Shown: positions 1-9,985, numbered from the stretch's first letter. The stretch is 64,000 nucleotides of DNA from Pseudoalteromonas sp. (GCF_018402495.1 NZ_JAGYIU010000005.1:124001-188000), one strand, 5' to 3'. Notes: generated from the sequence alone by a model not told the origin. Program-made: numbers and translations.

Positions 1-1
1 C

Positions 2-454
2 ATTCATGCGCTACCTGCGCACCACTTTAGTAGTCGTGTGTTAGTCCCCTTTATTTACGAAGACAACGACAAAGATTTATGGAACGGGTGGTTACTTGAG
101 CAAAATGGCAGCACTTTATTTTTTGCAGGTGACACCGGCTATTCAAAACACTTTAGTGATATACAGCAAAAATATGGTGATATAGATATATGCCTAATAC
201 CAATTGCCTCTTATTACAGCGAAGAAAGCCCTAACTGGTACCGTTACGTACATACCACTCCAGAGGATGCCTTAACCGCAGCACAAGCGCTAAACTGTAA
301 AATCATGATACCGTGGGGCTATGGTAACGCTAGTTGGAAAATGGGCGATCACTCAAGTCATTCAGCATTGCTGCGGTTATTGCATATGCACAATAAAATG
401 GACTCACAAATACCGCTGTATATTTTAAATGAAGGAGAAAGTGTCTTGCTATAA
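2..454 (+). CDS. MBL-fold metallo-hydrolase, 3' part (NAPE-PLD/UlaG-like)
   Basis: The reading frame is open from base 2, so the gene starts outside the window and only about 150 C-terminal residues are present. The visible start reads HALPAHHFSSR, which matches the metal-binding His region seen in the NAPE-PLD-like/UlaG-like branch of the metallo-beta-lactamase fold. It is followed by LFFAGDTGYSKHF, the GDTG motif carrying a metal-bridging Asp. The family hydrolyses phosphodiester or lactone bonds; the substrate here is unknown. The GTG at 38 is only the first possible start inside the window and is not the real one. Confidence 0.8.
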   Translation: MHALPAHHFSSRVLVPFIYEDNDKDLWNGWLLEQNGSTLFFAGDTGYSKHFSDIQQKYGDIDICLIPIASYYSEESPNWYRYVHTTPEDALTAAQALNCKIMIPWGYGNASWKMGDHSSHSALLRLLHMHNKMDSQIPLYILNEGESVLL

Positions 455-472
455 AGTGGCACTTAGGTACTC

Positions 473-712
473 ATGCGCTTGCTCTTGAGCCTTGCATTTA
501 TCATCATAGTAGGAGCAATTTATTGGCACAAATAACCTACTAAAAAACAAATTAGTCGTTTTATACTCGCCTACTGCGATAACGATGTCAGCAAAGTACA
601 TAAACACTTTATGTGCTCGCACGAAGTACAGCCCGTTAACGGCAGTCGCAACCTAGACCATATTGACATCAGTGTATTTGACCTAATCACTCTGCTGCTA
701 AAAAGTAAGTAA
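473..712 (+). pseudogene. small membrane-anchored ORF with in-frame stop
   Basis: An ATG at 473 opens a 20-residue hydrophobic segment (MRLLLSLAFIIIVGAIYWHK) that ends at TAA 533-535. The same frame then stays open for about 58 more codons to TAA 710-712 (ending LITLLLKSK). The hydrophobic N-terminus followed in frame by a longer tail suggests a small signal-anchored protein gene broken by a nonsense mutation. I do not recognise the family. It could also be chance; no ribosome binding site is clear. Confidence 0.3.
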
Positions 713-739
713 CTTCCAATAAGGTAATTGAAAACGTAG

Positions 740-766
740 GTTGGGTAGAGCGAAGCGAAACCCAAC
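740..766. repeat. REP-like palindrome (GTTGGGT...ACCCAAC)
   Basis: Arms GTTGGGT (740-746) and ACCCAAC (760-766) flank a core rich in CGAAGCG. Palindromes of this general shape are dispersed intergenic repeats in many proteobacteria. Only one copy is in this window, so repeat status is inferred. The rest of 767-1020 holds no gene I can support; a weak period-7 stretch (CTGACAG/CTGACGA) lies at 983-1003. Confidence 0.4.
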
Positions 767-1020
767 GAAAAAATACCCTACCAACAAACTCAACAGCTTT
801 GCATTATCAGCTGCTTCCCCCCTCCCTCATTGACTTCTCATTCTCTTTGAGAAAAGATTTTTTAAGTGGATTATTCACAAAGAGGCTAAGAGACGCTGCG
901 CTTTTAGAGGGAAAATATTATGTTTAATGGTTTATAAAATCTAGCGGCTTTCACCTATAACACCAAGCTACACTGCTTTGATCTGACAGCTGACGACTTA
1001 AGCTCATATTTTCATCCACA

Positions 1021-1056
1021 AAAAAGCCGCTGTATTTTATAATACAGCGGCTTTTT
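1021..1056 (-). terminator. rho-independent terminator of typA
   Basis: This is a perfect 36-base palindrome with arms AAAAAGCCGCTGTATT and AATACAGCGGCTTTTT around TTAT. It lies 30 bases past the typA stop and, read on the minus strand, ends in a T run. Confidence 0.88.
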
Positions 1057-1086
1057 ATAAGCTTTAACTTTAATAAAGTTTAAGCT

Positions 1087-2907
1087 TTATTTTGCAGCAC
1101 GACCCGCACGCTTACGTTCACTCTCAGTTAAGTGGCGCTTACGAATACGAATGTTCTCAGGAGTAACTTCCACTAACTCATCATCAGCAATAAACTCAAG
1201 CGCTTGCTCAAGTGTATAGTTTAGTGGTGGTGTAAGTGTTTGTGCTTCATCTGTACCTGATGCACGAACGTTAGTAAGTTGCTTACCTTTAAGCGCATTA
1301 ACTGTCAGGTCGTTATCACGGCTATGAATACCAATAACCATACCTTCGTAAACTTCAACACCGTGACCGATGAATAAACGGCCGCGCTCTTGTAAGTTAA
1401 ATAATGCGTTAGTCAGTGCTTTACCTGTTGCGTTTGCAATCATTACGCCGTTCTTACGAACACCTAACTCGCCACCTTTGTGTGGACCGTAGTGATCGAA
1501 TGAATGGTATAGTAAACCAGAACCCGAGGTTAACGTCATGAACTCAGTTTGGAAACCGATTAAGCCACGACTTGGGATCATAAAGTCCATACGCATACGG
1601 CCTTTACCATCTGGTGACATATCAGTAAGCTCACCTTTACGAAGACCAATTTGCTCCATAATAGAACCTTGGTGCTCTTCTTGACAGTCAATTGTTAGTG
1701 TTTCATACGGTTCTTCTAACACACCATCAACGGTACGTAAAATTACTTCTGGACGAGATACTGCTAACTCGTAACCTTCACGACGCATGTTTTCAATTAA
1801 GATACCTAGGTGTAATTCACCACGACCCGATACACGGAAGCTATCTGGGTTATCTGTATCTGCAACACGAAGTGCGACGTTGTGTACTAACTCTTTGTCT
1901 AAACGCTCACGGATATTACGTGATGTTACAAACTTACCTTCTTTACCACAAAACGGAGAGTTATTTACAGAGAACGTCATCGTTACTGTAGGCTCATCAA
2001 CACTTAGTGGAGGTAATGCTTCAACATTATTAGGACAACAAAGTGTATCTGAAATTTTAAGTTCGCCAAGGCCAGTTACTGTTACGATATTACCTGCATA
2101 ACCACGGTCAGTTTCGATACGCTCAAGACCTAAGTAGCTTTGAACTGAACCAATTTTACCGTTACGAGTCGTGCCGTCAGCACCGACAACCGTTACTTGT
2201 TGGTTAGGTGCAACAGAACCACGTTTGATACGACCAATACCAATTACACCTTTATAAGAGTTGTAATCAAGCTGTGATATCTGCATTTGGAAGTCACCTT
2301 CAGGATCTGCATCCGGTGGTGATACTTCTTCAACGATCATCTTAAACATAGGTTCCATGTTATCCGATGCTTGGTCTAGATCTAATGTAGCCCAGCCGTT
2401 GATTGCTGATGCATAGATCACTTTAAAGTCTAACTGTTCGTCAGTTGCGCCTAGGTTGTCGAATAAATCAAAGATTTGATCCATAACCCAATCAGGGCGT
2501 GCACCTGGCTTATCAATTTTATTGATAACAACGATTGGCTTTAGGCCTTGCGCGAATGCTTTTTGCGTAACGAAACGCGTTTGTGGCATTGGACCTTCTT
2601 GAGCATCAACAAGTAGTAATACTGAGTCAGCCATCGAAAGTACGCGTTCAACTTCACCACCGAAGTCGGCGTGTCCAGGAGTATCTACGATATTGATATG
2701 GTAATCATTCCAAGAAATAGCGGTGTTTTTCGCTAAAATGGTGATACCACGCTCTTTTTCAATGTCGTTTGAATCCATCACGCGCTCTTCATTACCGCCG
2801 CGTGTTTCTAATGTACCTGATTGCTCAAGTAGTTTATCAACCAGTGTTGTCTTACCGTGGTCAACGTGGGCGATAATTGCTATATTTCTTAACTTTTCGA
2901 TGCTCAT
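1087..2907 (-). CDS. typA: ribosome-associated GTPase TypA/BipA
   Basis: A translational GTPase of 606 residues, the usual BipA length. It binds the 70S ribosome and supports assembly and translation under stress and cold. Seen: P-loop AHVDHGKTT at residues 13-21, switch [14 protein letters not shown] specificity motif, then EF-G-like domains and the BipA C-terminal region ending in a basic tail. It is transcribed divergently from glnA and stands alone, with its own terminator. The ATG start follows GAGTGA. A possible minus-strand -10 (GATAAT) lies near 3014. The identification is firm. Confidence 0.97.
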   Translation of the reverse strand: MSIEKLRNIAIIAHVDHGKTTLVDKLLEQSGTLETRGGNEERVMDSNDIEKERGITILAKNTAISWNDYHINIVDTPGHADFGGEVERVLSMADSVLLLVDAQEGPMPQTRFVTQKAFAQGLKPIVVINKIDKPGARPDWVMDQIFDLFDNLGATDEQLDFKVIYASAINGWATLDLDQASDNMEPMFKMIVEEVSPPDADPEGDFQMQISQLDYNSYKGVIGIGRIKRGSVAPNQQVTVVGADGTTRNGKIGSVQSYLGLERIETDRGYAGNIVTVTGLGELKISDTLCCPNNVEALPPLSVDEPTVTMTFSVNNSPFCGKEGKFVTSRNIRERLDKELVHNVALRVADTDNPDSFRVSGRGELHLGILIENMRREGYELAVSRPEVILRTVDGVLEEPYETLTIDCQEEHQGSIMEQIGLRKGELTDMSPDGKGRMRMDFMIPSRGLIGFQTEFMTLTSGSGLLYHSFDHYGPHKGGELGVRKNGVMIANATGKALTNALFNLQERGRLFIGHGVEVYEGMVIGIHSRDNDLTVNALKGKQLTNVRASGTDEAQTLTPPLNYTLEQALEFIADDELVEVTPENIRIRKRHLTESERKRAGRAAK

Positions 2908-3265
2908 ATATTCACTCAGAGAAATTGAATCTCATTGATCCTGCAGGGGCTATACATTCTCACCTGCGCTTTCACGAGATGTCCCAGCATAGGATTTAAA
3001 AGGGCGCATATTATCCCCTATAAATGCAATGGATGAAAGTTTATCCAAAATAAAAATTCAAACTTTCTCAATAAAATAATTAACCCATTGTTTTAAAATA
3101 ATTAATTATGATAATTAATTTTTAGATATTTATATAAAAAAGTGGTTTTGGGTTAATTTAAAGCGACTTTACTGCGTATTTTGCATTTTCTTTGTACTAG
3201 TCTAAGGTGATTAATTTACAGGCAATTATTGCTTTGTAAATATTGCACCTCTTTGGAATATTTAC

Positions 3266-3280
3266 GCACCAAAATGGTGC
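3266..3280 (+). promoter_or_regulatory. NtrC binding site upstream of glnA
   Basis: GCACCAAAATGGTGC matches the NtrC palindrome (GCAC-N7-GTGC). It lies about 65 bp upstream of the -24 element of the sigma-54 promoter, a typical enhancer position. NtrC itself is encoded 3.3 kb downstream. Confidence 0.8.
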
Positions 3281-3343
3281 TTAATCCATGTGGCCTTTAC
3301 TTTATTTATATATTTTTACTCAAAAAACAAATACTTGCAATAG

Positions 3344-3358
3344 TGGCACAAAATCAGC
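3344..3358 (+). promoter_or_regulatory. sigma-54 promoter of glnA
   Basis: TGGCACAAAATCAGC has the invariant GG and GC dinucleotides with the required 10-base spacing (-24/-12), about 60 bases before the glnA start. Together with the NtrC site this predicts NtrC/RpoN-dependent induction in nitrogen limitation. Confidence 0.82.
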
Positions 3359-3415
3359 TTGTAGATATTCAACGTATCTAAGCAGCAATAATAAAACCCA
3401 ATAGTTGGAGGACAC

Positions 3416-4822
3416 ATGTCACAATCGGTTTTAGATTTTATTAAAGAAAATGACGTTAAGTTCATTGATTTACGCTTTACTGACACAAAAGGTAAAGAGC
3501 AACATGTTTCTATTCCTCATCATCAAGTTGATGAAGACTTTTTTGAAGATGGAAAAATGTTCGACGGTTCTTCAATTGCGGGCTGGAAAGGCATCAATGA
3601 GTCAGACATGGTGTTATTACCCGATGCAGATTCAATTAAACTTGACCCTTTCACAGAAGAAACAACGCTCATCGTTCGTTGTGATGTGGTTGAGCCTTCT
3701 ACATTACAAGGTTACGAACGCGACCCTCGTTCAGTGGCTAAGCGCGCTGAAGAGTACATGCGCTCTACGGGTATAGCTGACACGGTTTTATTTGGCCCAG
3801 AGCCAGAGTTTTTCGTATTTGACGATGTTAAATACAAATCTGACATGTCAGGTTCAATGTATAAAATTGATTCTAAGCAAGCAGCTTGGAACTCTGATAA
3901 AGAATATGCAGATGGTAACACAGGCCATCGCCCAGGTGTTAAAGGCGGTTATTTTCCTGTTGCACCTGTGGATGATTTTCAAGATTGGCGTTCGGCTACG
4001 TGCCTAGTTTTAGAAGAAATGGGCCAAGTTGTTGAAGCCCATCACCATGAAGTGGCAACTGCTGGTCAAAATGAAATCGCAACGCGCTTTAACACTATGG
4101 TTTTAAAAGCAGATGAAATTCAAGAAATGAAATATGTTATTCATAACATGGCTCATTTATACGGAAAAACAGCAACCTTTATGCCTAAGCCTGTTGTTGG
4201 TGATAACGGTTCTGGTATGCACTGTCACCAATCTTTAGCTAAAGACGGCGTAAACTTATTCGCAGGTGATAAATACGGCGGCCTTTCTGAAGACGCACTT
4301 TACTATATTGGCGGGATTATCAAACATGCTAAAGCGATCAACGCATTTGCTAACGCATCAACTAACTCGTACAAGCGCTTAGTACCTGGTTTTGAAGCAC
4401 CGGTAATGCTTGCTTACTCTGCACGTAACCGCTCTGCGTCAATCCGTATCCCTGTGGTTCCATCTGCAAAAGGTCGTCGTATTGAAGTACGCTTCCCAGA
4501 TCCAACCGCTAATCCATACCTTGCATTCTCTGCAATGCTTATGGCGGGCCTTGACGGAATTAAAAACAAAATTCACCCTGGTGATGCTATGGATAAGGAT
4601 TTATACGACTTACCCGCTGAAGAAGCAGCAGAAATCCCAACAGTTGCAGCTTCATTAGGCGAAGCACTAGCTGCGCTTGACTCAGACCGTGAGTTCTTAA
4701 ATCAAGGCGGTGTATTTACCAACGACCTAATCGATGCTTATATCGAACTTAAGTCTAAAGAAGTTGAAAAACTTAACATGACAACTCACCCAGTTGAGTT
4801 TGAAATGTACTATAGCTGTTAA
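3416..4822 (+). CDS. glnA: type I glutamine synthetase
   Basis: Makes glutamine from glutamate, ammonium and ATP as a cytoplasmic dodecamer; this is the main ammonium assimilation step. It has 468 residues, like the enterobacterial GSI-beta enzyme. Seen: [10 protein letters not shown] near residue 47, EPEFFVFD metal ligands, the NGSGMH catalytic region, and the adenylylation tyrosine Y397 in DLYDLP. It is therefore predicted to be controlled by GlnE as well as by NtrC. The start is supported by GGAGG 5 bases upstream. ntrB and ntrC follow, with one small gene between. Confidence 0.98.
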   Translation: MSQSVLDFIKENDVKFIDLRFTDTKGKEQHVSIPHHQVDEDFFEDGKMFDGSSIAGWKGINESDMVLLPDADSIKLDPFTEETTLIVRCDVVEPSTLQGYERDPRSVAKRAEEYMRSTGIADTVLFGPEPEFFVFDDVKYKSDMSGSMYKIDSKQAAWNSDKEYADGNTGHRPGVKGGYFPVAPVDDFQDWRSATCLVLEEMGQVVEAHHHEVATAGQNEIATRFNTMVLKADEIQEMKYVIHNMAHLYGKTATFMPKPVVGDNGSGMHCHQSLAKDGVNLFAGDKYGGLSEDALYYIGGIIKHAKAINAFANASTNSYKRLVPGFEAPVMLAYSARNRSASIRIPVVPSAKGRRIEVRFPDPTANPYLAFSAMLMAGLDGIKNKIHPGDAMDKDLYDLPAEEAAEIPTVAASLGEALAALDSDREFLNQGGVFTNDLIDAYIELKSKEVEKLNMTTHPVEFEMYYSC

Positions 4823-4851
4823 TTTATTAACCGATAAATAATGTGTGTTTT

Positions 4852-4875
4852 AAGCCCGCTCTGCGGGCTTTTTTT
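4852..4875 (+). terminator. terminator after glnA
   Basis: AAGCCCGC-TCT-GCGGGCTT followed by five T. It should end most glnA transcripts before the DUF4124 gene and ntrBC. Confidence 0.9.
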
Positions 4876-4936
4876 ATGGTAAACTTAGCGGTTGTACACT
4901 AAAGTGAAATAAGTTTAAACAATGCAGGGTAGCAGT

Positions 4937-5458
4937 ATGGTTAGGAAGGTTTTGTTGCTATTAATTACATTATTTTTAAGTATTAATAGTCAGGCAAGTG
5001 ATAAAAAAATTTACGCATGGAAAGATAAAAATGGGGTATTGGTTTTTTCAGATACTCCTCAGCCTGGTGCTAAAGAGGTTAAACTCACGAGCCAACATCT
5101 CAGCATGCCCGCTACAAACACCGATATTCTTGATACTGCTCCTACTAAGGCACCAGTAAAGTTTAGCATTAATATTTCGTCGCCTGAACCAAACCAAACT
5201 ATAAGAGAAAATACCGGCTCTGTCTACGTGTCAACCCGTATTAGCCCTCGATTTGAAGCTGGGTTTACCATTGAGTTATTTTTAAATGGCACCGCCATTG
5301 GCCCACCGAGTGATACAACTACATTTGCATTAAGAGATATAGAGCGCGGCCAACACACACTGCAAGTTAAGCTTTATAATAAACAAAATAAAATAATTGC
5401 AACCAGCGCTGAAAGTGTATTTTTTATGCACCGAAAAGGCCTTAATGTAGGTCGTTAG
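4937..5458 (+). CDS. DUF4124-domain periplasmic protein
   Basis: The N-terminus MVRKVLLLLITLFLSINSQA is a clear secretion signal ending in a plausible SQA cleavage site. It is followed by a DUF4124 module (IYAWKDKNGVLVFSDTPQPG). The remaining region resembles a beta-sandwich with alternating hydrophobics. An in-frame ATG at 4922 would add five residues (MQGSS) ahead of the signal, so I prefer 4937. Function is unknown; the family is common between glnA and ntrB in Alteromonadales and Vibrio relatives, as far as I recall. A second DUF4124 protein lies at 13335. Confidence 0.8.
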   Translation: MVRKVLLLLITLFLSINSQASDKKIYAWKDKNGVLVFSDTPQPGAKEVKLTSQHLSMPATNTDILDTAPTKAPVKFSINISSPEPNQTIRENTGSVYVSTRISPRFEAGFTIELFLNGTAIGPPSDTTTFALRDIERGQHTLQVKLYNKQNKIIATSAESVFFMHRKGLNVGR

Positions 5459-5508
5459 TTGCAATTTAGTACGTATCCTTTACTAAAACCTTGCCTACTT
5501 CCCCAGGC

Positions 5509-5523
5509 GCACTAAAATGGTGC
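5509..5523 (+). promoter_or_regulatory. NtrC site at the ntrB start (autoregulation)
   Basis: GCACTAAAATGGTGC lies 4 bases before the ntrB ATG. It is the same palindrome as upstream of glnA. In enterobacteria an NtrC site at the glnL promoter lets NtrC limit its own synthesis, and the placement here suggests the same. Confidence 0.75.
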
Positions 5524-5527
5524 AATA

Positions 5528-6598
5528 ATGATTAATAAGACACATTTTAGCCCAGAACTACTGAGTATAATTTGGCAAAACCAAACGACCGCCCTGATGC
5601 TGCTTGATGAAAGTTTTAAGCTTATTTACGCTAACACCAGTGCCAGTGAATTACTTGGCTTAGGCGAAAAACGTTTGCTAGGGCAAGCATTCGACGATTT
5701 ATTTAACTACCATTCTATCGACTTAAAACGCATTGCACAGTACTCGTTAGTAGATGGTGTAGACTGCCACCAGCATAGAGCTGACGTGGTGTTTATCGAT
5801 TCTCGCCATGCAAAATTAGCGGTAAGTACTCGGCGAATAAAACATAACGACACCTATTATATTTTATTTGAATGTCGACAAACCGATGACGAAATAAAAC
5901 ATGACCAAGTCTCAAATCAAATGCATCAATACCAAGCTGCACGTAACTTAATTCGCGGTTTAGCTCATGAAATTAAAAACCCGCTGGGTGGAATTCGCGG
6001 GGCGGCGCAATTATTGCAGTACGAGGGTGATCAACAAGAAAGAGATCAATGTGCAGAACTGATAATTGAACAAGCCGATCGGTTGCGTGAATTAGTTGAT
6101 AGACTCCTTGGGCCTAACCAACTACCGCAAAAATCGTATGGCAATATACATCAAACATTAGAGTCGGTTGTTAAACTCAGTACGTTAGATAACAACCGCG
6201 ATATTCGGTTAGTTAAAGACTACGACCCGAGTATTCCTGATGTTTATATTGATCAGAGCAAAGTTCAACAAGTGGTGCTTAATATTGTGCGTAATGCGCA
6301 ACAGGCATTGGTAGATGGTGGCGAAATAAAAATAAAAACACGGATTAACTACCAGCATCGTCGTCCGGGAAAAGCCCCTAAAAAGGCATTGCTTATTCAA
6401 GTAATGGATAACGGCCCAGGTATTGATGCTAATTTACGCGACACCTTATTTTACCCTATGACCACTAATAAAGAAGGTGGCTCGGGACTTGGATTATCTA
6501 TAGCGCAAACCTTGATTGATCAACATGATGGCTATATCGAATGCGATAGTTGGCCAGGACATACTGAATTTAATATTTATCTGCCATTTACAGATTAA
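5528..6598 (+). CDS. ntrB: nitrogen regulation sensor kinase NtrB (NRII)
   Basis: A cytoplasmic histidine kinase/phosphatase of 356 residues that phosphorylates NtrC under nitrogen limitation and is steered by PII. Seen: an N-terminal PAS-like segment (about 15-120), the H-box LAHEIKNPLGGIRGAA near residue 145 with the phospho-accepting His, the N-box VLNIVRNAQQAL, and G-boxes DNGPGI and GGSGLGLSIA. No membrane segment, as expected. It is 15 bases ahead of ntrC and has its own NtrC site at the start. Confidence 0.96.
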   Translation: MINKTHFSPELLSIIWQNQTTALMLLDESFKLIYANTSASELLGLGEKRLLGQAFDDLFNYHSIDLKRIAQYSLVDGVDCHQHRADVVFIDSRHAKLAVSTRRIKHNDTYYILFECRQTDDEIKHDQVSNQMHQYQAARNLIRGLAHEIKNPLGGIRGAAQLLQYEGDQQERDQCAELIIEQADRLRELVDRLLGPNQLPQKSYGNIHQTLESVVKLSTLDNNRDIRLVKDYDPSIPDVYIDQSKVQQVVLNIVRNAQQALVDGGEIKIKTRINYQHRRPGKAPKKALLIQVMDNGPGIDANLRDTLFYPMTTNKEGGSGLGLSIAQTLIDQHDGYIECDSWPGHTEFNIYLPFTD

Positions 6599-6613
6599 TA
6601 CTTTGGAGTTTGC

Positions 6614-7999
6614 ATGAAAACAGCTTGGCTTGTAGATGATGATGCCTCAATTCGCTTTGTACTAGAAAAAGCACTGACTCGCGCAGGGTTTGAAGTAGAA
6701 AGCTTTGCAGATGCGCAAAGCGTACTTAATGCACTAAAATTTAGTCAACCCAGTGTGTTAATTTCAGATGTAAGAATGCCGGGGATGGACGGGATGGCGT
6801 TACTTGAGCTAATAGCTGAGCAAACCCCTGGCCTACCCGTTATTATTATGACTGCACACTCTGATTTAGACTCAGCGGTAAATGCTTTTCAAAAAGGCGC
6901 ATTTGAGTACTTGGCCAAGCCGTTTGATTTAAATGAAGCCGTTGCGCTAGTTGAAAGCGCCTATCGTGCTAATTCGACCAAAAAAACCAAACGAAAAACC
7001 GCCCCGCCAAAAAGTGCCCATATTATTGGCGAAGCCCCTGCTATGCAGGAAGTGTTTCGTGCTATAGGTAAGCTGTCAGCATCCAGTATGAGCGTACTCA
7101 TCAATGGTGAATCAGGTACCGGTAAAGAGTTGGTTGCCAGCGCCTTGCACAATCATAGCCCGCGTAAAGAAAATCAATTTATTGCTCTTAATATGGCCGC
7201 TATTCCTAAAGAGTTAGTTGAGTCTGAATTATTTGGTCACGAAAAAGGCGCTTTTACGGGGGCCGATAGCGTGCGTAAAGGGCGCTTTGAACAAGCCAAT
7301 GGCGGTACCTTATTTTTGGATGAAATAGGTGATATGCCGCTTGATGTACAAACCCGCTTATTACGCGTATTAGCCGATGGCGAGTTTTACCGCGTTGGCG
7401 GCCATCAAAGTATAAAAGTGGATGTGCGCATTATTGCCGCCACTCACCAAAATTTAGAAGAGTTGGTAAAACAAGGTAAGTTTAGAGATGACTTATTTCA
7501 TCGTTTAAACGTGGTTCGTTTACGCTTGCCAGCTCTTCGCGAGCGCCCCGAAGACATAGAACGCTTAGCGCTACACTTTTTACATAAAAGTGCAAAAGAC
7601 CTGCAAGTAGATAGTAAAGTACTTAGCCCTAAAGCGATTAAACAACTGTGTTTATTTAATTGGCCAGGAAATGTTCGCCAGCTTGAAAATACCTGTCGAT
7701 GGTTAACCGTAATGGCACCTGGGGAGCTGATTGGTGAGCAAGATTTGCCACCAGAAATTATTGATAATGCGGCCACAACTCAAGAAGGCGATTGGCTGGA
7801 TTCATTTCAGCAATGGCTTAATCAAGAGTTTAAGCAAGGCAAAGAAAATATTTGGCCTGATATTCAAGCTCAATTGGAAACTCGCTTAATAAAAACAGCT
7901 CTCGCTAATTGTTCAGGTCATAAGCAAGAAGCGGCGGTAAAAATTGGTTGGGGTCGCAATACGTTGACCCGTAAATTAAAAGAGCGCAATATTAGCTGA
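6614..7999 (+). CDS. ntrC: nitrogen regulator NtrC (NRI), sigma-54 activator
   Basis: A response regulator of 461 residues. Seen: receiver domain with phospho-acceptor D52 in LISDVRMPG and acidic pocket DDD, AAA+ domain with Walker A GESGTGKE, the sigma-54 contact motif GAFTGA, Walker B LFLDEIGD, and a C-terminal Fis-like helix-turn-helix ending [13 protein letters not shown]. Once phosphorylated by NtrB it should activate glnA from the site at 3266. The start follows TTTGGAG. Not odd in any visible way. Confidence 0.97.
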   Translation: MKTAWLVDDDASIRFVLEKALTRAGFEVESFADAQSVLNALKFSQPSVLISDVRMPGMDGMALLELIAEQTPGLPVIIMTAHSDLDSAVNAFQKGAFEYLAKPFDLNEAVALVESAYRANSTKKTKRKTAPPKSAHIIGEAPAMQEVFRAIGKLSASSMSVLINGESGTGKELVASALHNHSPRKENQFIALNMAAIPKELVESELFGHEKGAFTGADSVRKGRFEQANGGTLFLDEIGDMPLDVQTRLLRVLADGEFYRVGGHQSIKVDVRIIAATHQNLEELVKQGKFRDDLFHRLNVVRLRLPALRERPEDIERLALHFLHKSAKDLQVDSKVLSPKAIKQLCLFNWPGNVRQLENTCRWLTVMAPGELIGEQDLPPEIIDNAATTQEGDWLDSFQQWLNQEFKQGKENIWPDIQAQLETRLIKTALANCSGHKQEAAVKIGWGRNTLTRKLKERNIS

Positions 8000-8030
8000 T
8001 ATTTTACAAGGCTAATGCCCTAGGTTACTG

Positions 8031-8489
8031 ATGAAGTTAATTGAAAACATCCCTTTATTTAAGCAAATGGAAATTATAAATCGTTTAGAATTCTTTAAAG
8101 AGTTCACGCTTCATGAACGACAAATTTTACTTGAGTCGTTTGGCTTACTTTATTTGATAAATAAAAATCAGTTTTTGTTTAAAGAATTTGATAACGACAA
8201 GCGACTGTTTATTGTCCTCAGTGGCTCCTTGATGGTGTTTAAGCATAATCACCTGCTAGAGCTAGGCAGCATAGAACCTGGTGAATTTATTGGTGAAGGC
8301 GCGTTTATTAATAACCGAGAGCGCAGCATTAATGCACGCGCCAAAGAAAATGCTATCGTACTGGCTATTACAGCCGATGCCCTTACCCGCCTACCTAATG
8401 TTATACGCGAAAAAATTAAAGACCGTATTATTGAAGGAATGAGCCTGCGCATAGCTAAACTTTCGGATCACATAGAAGAGCACGGTTAA
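8031..8489 (+). CDS. cyclic nucleotide-binding-domain protein
   Basis: A 152-residue protein made of a single cNMP-binding (CRP-like) beta-roll. The glycine-rich turn LSGSLMVFKHNHLLELGSI and GEFIGEGAFINNRERS, resembling the phosphate-binding cassette, are visible. There is no DNA-binding domain. It lies 31 bases after ntrC in the same direction and may be cotranscribed. Such stand-alone domains bind cAMP/cGMP or have lost binding. I cannot name a role. Confidence 0.75.
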   Translation: MKLIENIPLFKQMEIINRLEFFKEFTLHERQILLESFGLLYLINKNQFLFKEFDNDKRLFIVLSGSLMVFKHNHLLELGSIEPGEFIGEGAFINNRERSINARAKENAIVLAITADALTRLPNVIREKIKDRIIEGMSLRIAKLSDHIEEHG

Positions 8490-8556
8490 TTAAGTGAATA
8501 AGTATCTTACCTCATGTTGTGCTTCCCCTTAATCACAAACTTATAAATACAATTTA

Positions 8557-8832
8557 TCACATTTGCTTATTTAACCATGCATCAACACTCTGGCGATTAT
8601 AAAGTACTTCATTAAATAAACGATGTCGTTCAAATACCAGCTCGCTTTGTTTGGTTTTAAGCCCGCTGACTAACTGACTGTGGGTGTCATTAAACTTGGA
8701 GATAACTGAAAAACCACGTTCAGTGTCTTCTTGTACCTGCTGAGCCAAATGCTTTCTAACATCATCAGCAGTTAACATATCTGAATTATCTAAGCCCATT
8801 AGCTCTTTTTTCATCGCTAATCTTATGCCCAT
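8557..8832 (-). CDS. conserved-looking hypothetical protein, 91 aa
   Basis: No family recognised. The protein is hydrophilic and mostly helical (DDVRKHLAQQVQEDTERGFS, then a heptad-rich stretch), with no signal or membrane segment. The start ATG has GGAG well placed upstream (GTGGAGTAAAACATG). It is a single gene read against its neighbours; the codon use resembles the rest of the region, so it is probably real. Confidence 0.6.
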   Translation of the reverse strand: MGIRLAMKKELMGLDNSDMLTADDVRKHLAQQVQEDTERGFSVISKFNDTHSQLVSGLKTKQSELVFERHRLFNEVLYNRQSVDAWLNKQM

Positions 8833-9073
8833 GTTTTACTCCACTGTTTATATTCAATCTCTTTTTACGACAGATATTGGCAATAAGCGCGCCAATGTTT
8901 AATTTTTTTCACGCGAAGTGTAGTCTTGAATTACTTCAGTTTTTTTAAAGACAAATGAAAGAGGTAAAAAGTTTCATAAAAAATGCACAATCATCGCATC
9001 TAACAAACGCACTTTGGTGCAAAATAACCAGCTAGCCTTTATACTACAGCTAATGCCACCTCCACAGAGAAAC

Positions 9074-9460
9074 ATGATGAACGAAGAATATATAGAAATT
9101 GAATTAGAAGAAGAGCCTATAGAGCTTTGTAAATTATTAAAAGTATTAGATCTAGTTGAAGGTGGTGGCCAAGCAAAAAATCTAATTAGCGGTGGCTATG
9201 TAGGTGTTAACCATGAAATTTGTACAATTAAACGGAAAAAATTATACAGTGGCGATGTTCTTACATTTGATGGCGAGTTATTCCAACTGACGCTAAGTGA
9301 AGATGCAACTCCTGCAGAGCGTCCTGTTATTGATGAAACAGTTACAGCAGAAAAAGCCGCGCCAGTAGCAACAACAGAGCCGGCTAAAAATAAGCGCAAA
9401 CGTACTAAAAAACCTAAAGTGGATGAAAAAACGGGTCGTCGTCCTATTTCGTTTGGCTAA
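9074..9460 (+). CDS. S4-type RNA-binding protein (YbcJ-like) with basic tail
   Basis: The core of about 70 residues (EYIEIELEEEPIELCKLLKV, GGQAKNLISGGYVGVNHE) is an S4 RNA-binding fold of the YbcJ type. After it comes an acidic/alanine linker and a lysine-rich tail (NKRKRTKKPKVDEKTGRR). I chose the ATG at 9074 because the frame upstream begins only at a TTG (9014) with no ribosome binding site and would add 20 unlikely residues. Probably binds structured RNA; the partner is unknown. Confidence 0.8.
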   Translation: MMNEEYIEIELEEEPIELCKLLKVLDLVEGGGQAKNLISGGYVGVNHEICTIKRKKLYSGDVLTFDGELFQLTLSEDATPAERPVIDETVTAEKAAPVATTEPAKNKRKRTKKPKVDEKTGRRPISFG

Positions 9461-9486
9461 CATTAGCTCAAGTCATATGTGTTATT

Positions 9487-9515
9487 AAAAGCCAGTTTGC
9501 ATCACTGGCTTTTTT
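9487..9515 (+). terminator. terminator after the S4 protein gene
   Basis: AAAAGCCAGT-TTGCATC-ACTGGCTTTTTT. Confidence 0.88.
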
Positions 9516-9556
9516 ATTCTTTAATAGAACATCAATAATAAAAAATCGATGCTTAC

Positions 9557-9985
9557 ATGTCAGAAAACACTGCAAACCGCTGGATAAAACCCGTACTCAT
9601 CACCGCCCTTTTATGGAATGTATTAGGTGTTTTTGCATTTATCATGCAGCTATTATTAACACCCGAAATGGTAAGCAAGCTCCCACAAGAACAACAGCTT
9701 GCTTATAACAGCCAACCTCTATGGGCTACTTTAGCGTTTGCTATTGCAGTATTTGGCGGCGCATTAGGATGCGTACTTTTATTATTCAAAAAGTCACTAG
9801 CCACATTAACATTAATAATCTCTTTGGCTGCGGTTTTAGCTCAGCAATACTATAATTTTATGATTATTAATAGCACCAGCTTGTTTGGCGTTAGCGCTAT
9901 TTTTATGCCTATTGCAGTGACCTTAATTGCGATTACATTGGTGTATTTAAGCTTCCACTTAAAACAACAGCATTACTTTAAATAA
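9557..9985 (+). CDS. four-helix inner-membrane protein
   Basis: 142 residues with four hydrophobic helices (about 13-33, 52-75, 79-98, 103-130) and short loops. The first helix contains LLWNVLGVFAFIMQLLL, as in small uncharacterised 'sugar transporter'-annotated membrane proteins of marine gammaproteobacteria. I do not assign a function. It stands alone between the S4 gene and acnA. Confidence 0.7.
   Translation: MSENTANRWIKPVLITALLWNVLGVFAFIMQLLLTPEMVSKLPQEQQLAYNSQPLWATLAFAIAVFGGALGCVLLLFKKSLATLTLIISLAAVLAQQYYNFMIINSTSLFGVSAIFMPIAVTLIAITLVYLSFHLKQQHYFK

Larger units (their letters stand above)
2908..3415. promoter_or_regulatory. divergent typA/glnA control region
   Basis: This 508-base region without a gene separates the divergent typA and glnA. 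It holds a very AT-rich palindromic stretch around 3098-3121 (ATTAATTATgATAATTAAT) and, toward glnA, an NtrC palindrome and a sigma-54 promoter listed separately. A degenerate extra NtrC half-site (TGCACC) is seen at 3244-3249. The glnA ribosome binding site GGAGG is at 3407-3411. Confidence 0.6.

Noticed and set aside
473..712. Stop-codon readthrough or selenoprotein
   Set aside because: The stop is TAA, and no recoding structure is apparent; a nonsense mutation or chance frame is simpler.
1692..2101. ORFs of about 100 codons opposite typA
   Set aside because: Antisense shadows of a highly conserved gene, with no ribosome binding site or recognisable domain.
9014..9073. Longer N-terminus for the S4-domain protein
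   Set aside because: It needs a TTG start without a ribosome binding site and adds residues outside the S4 fold.
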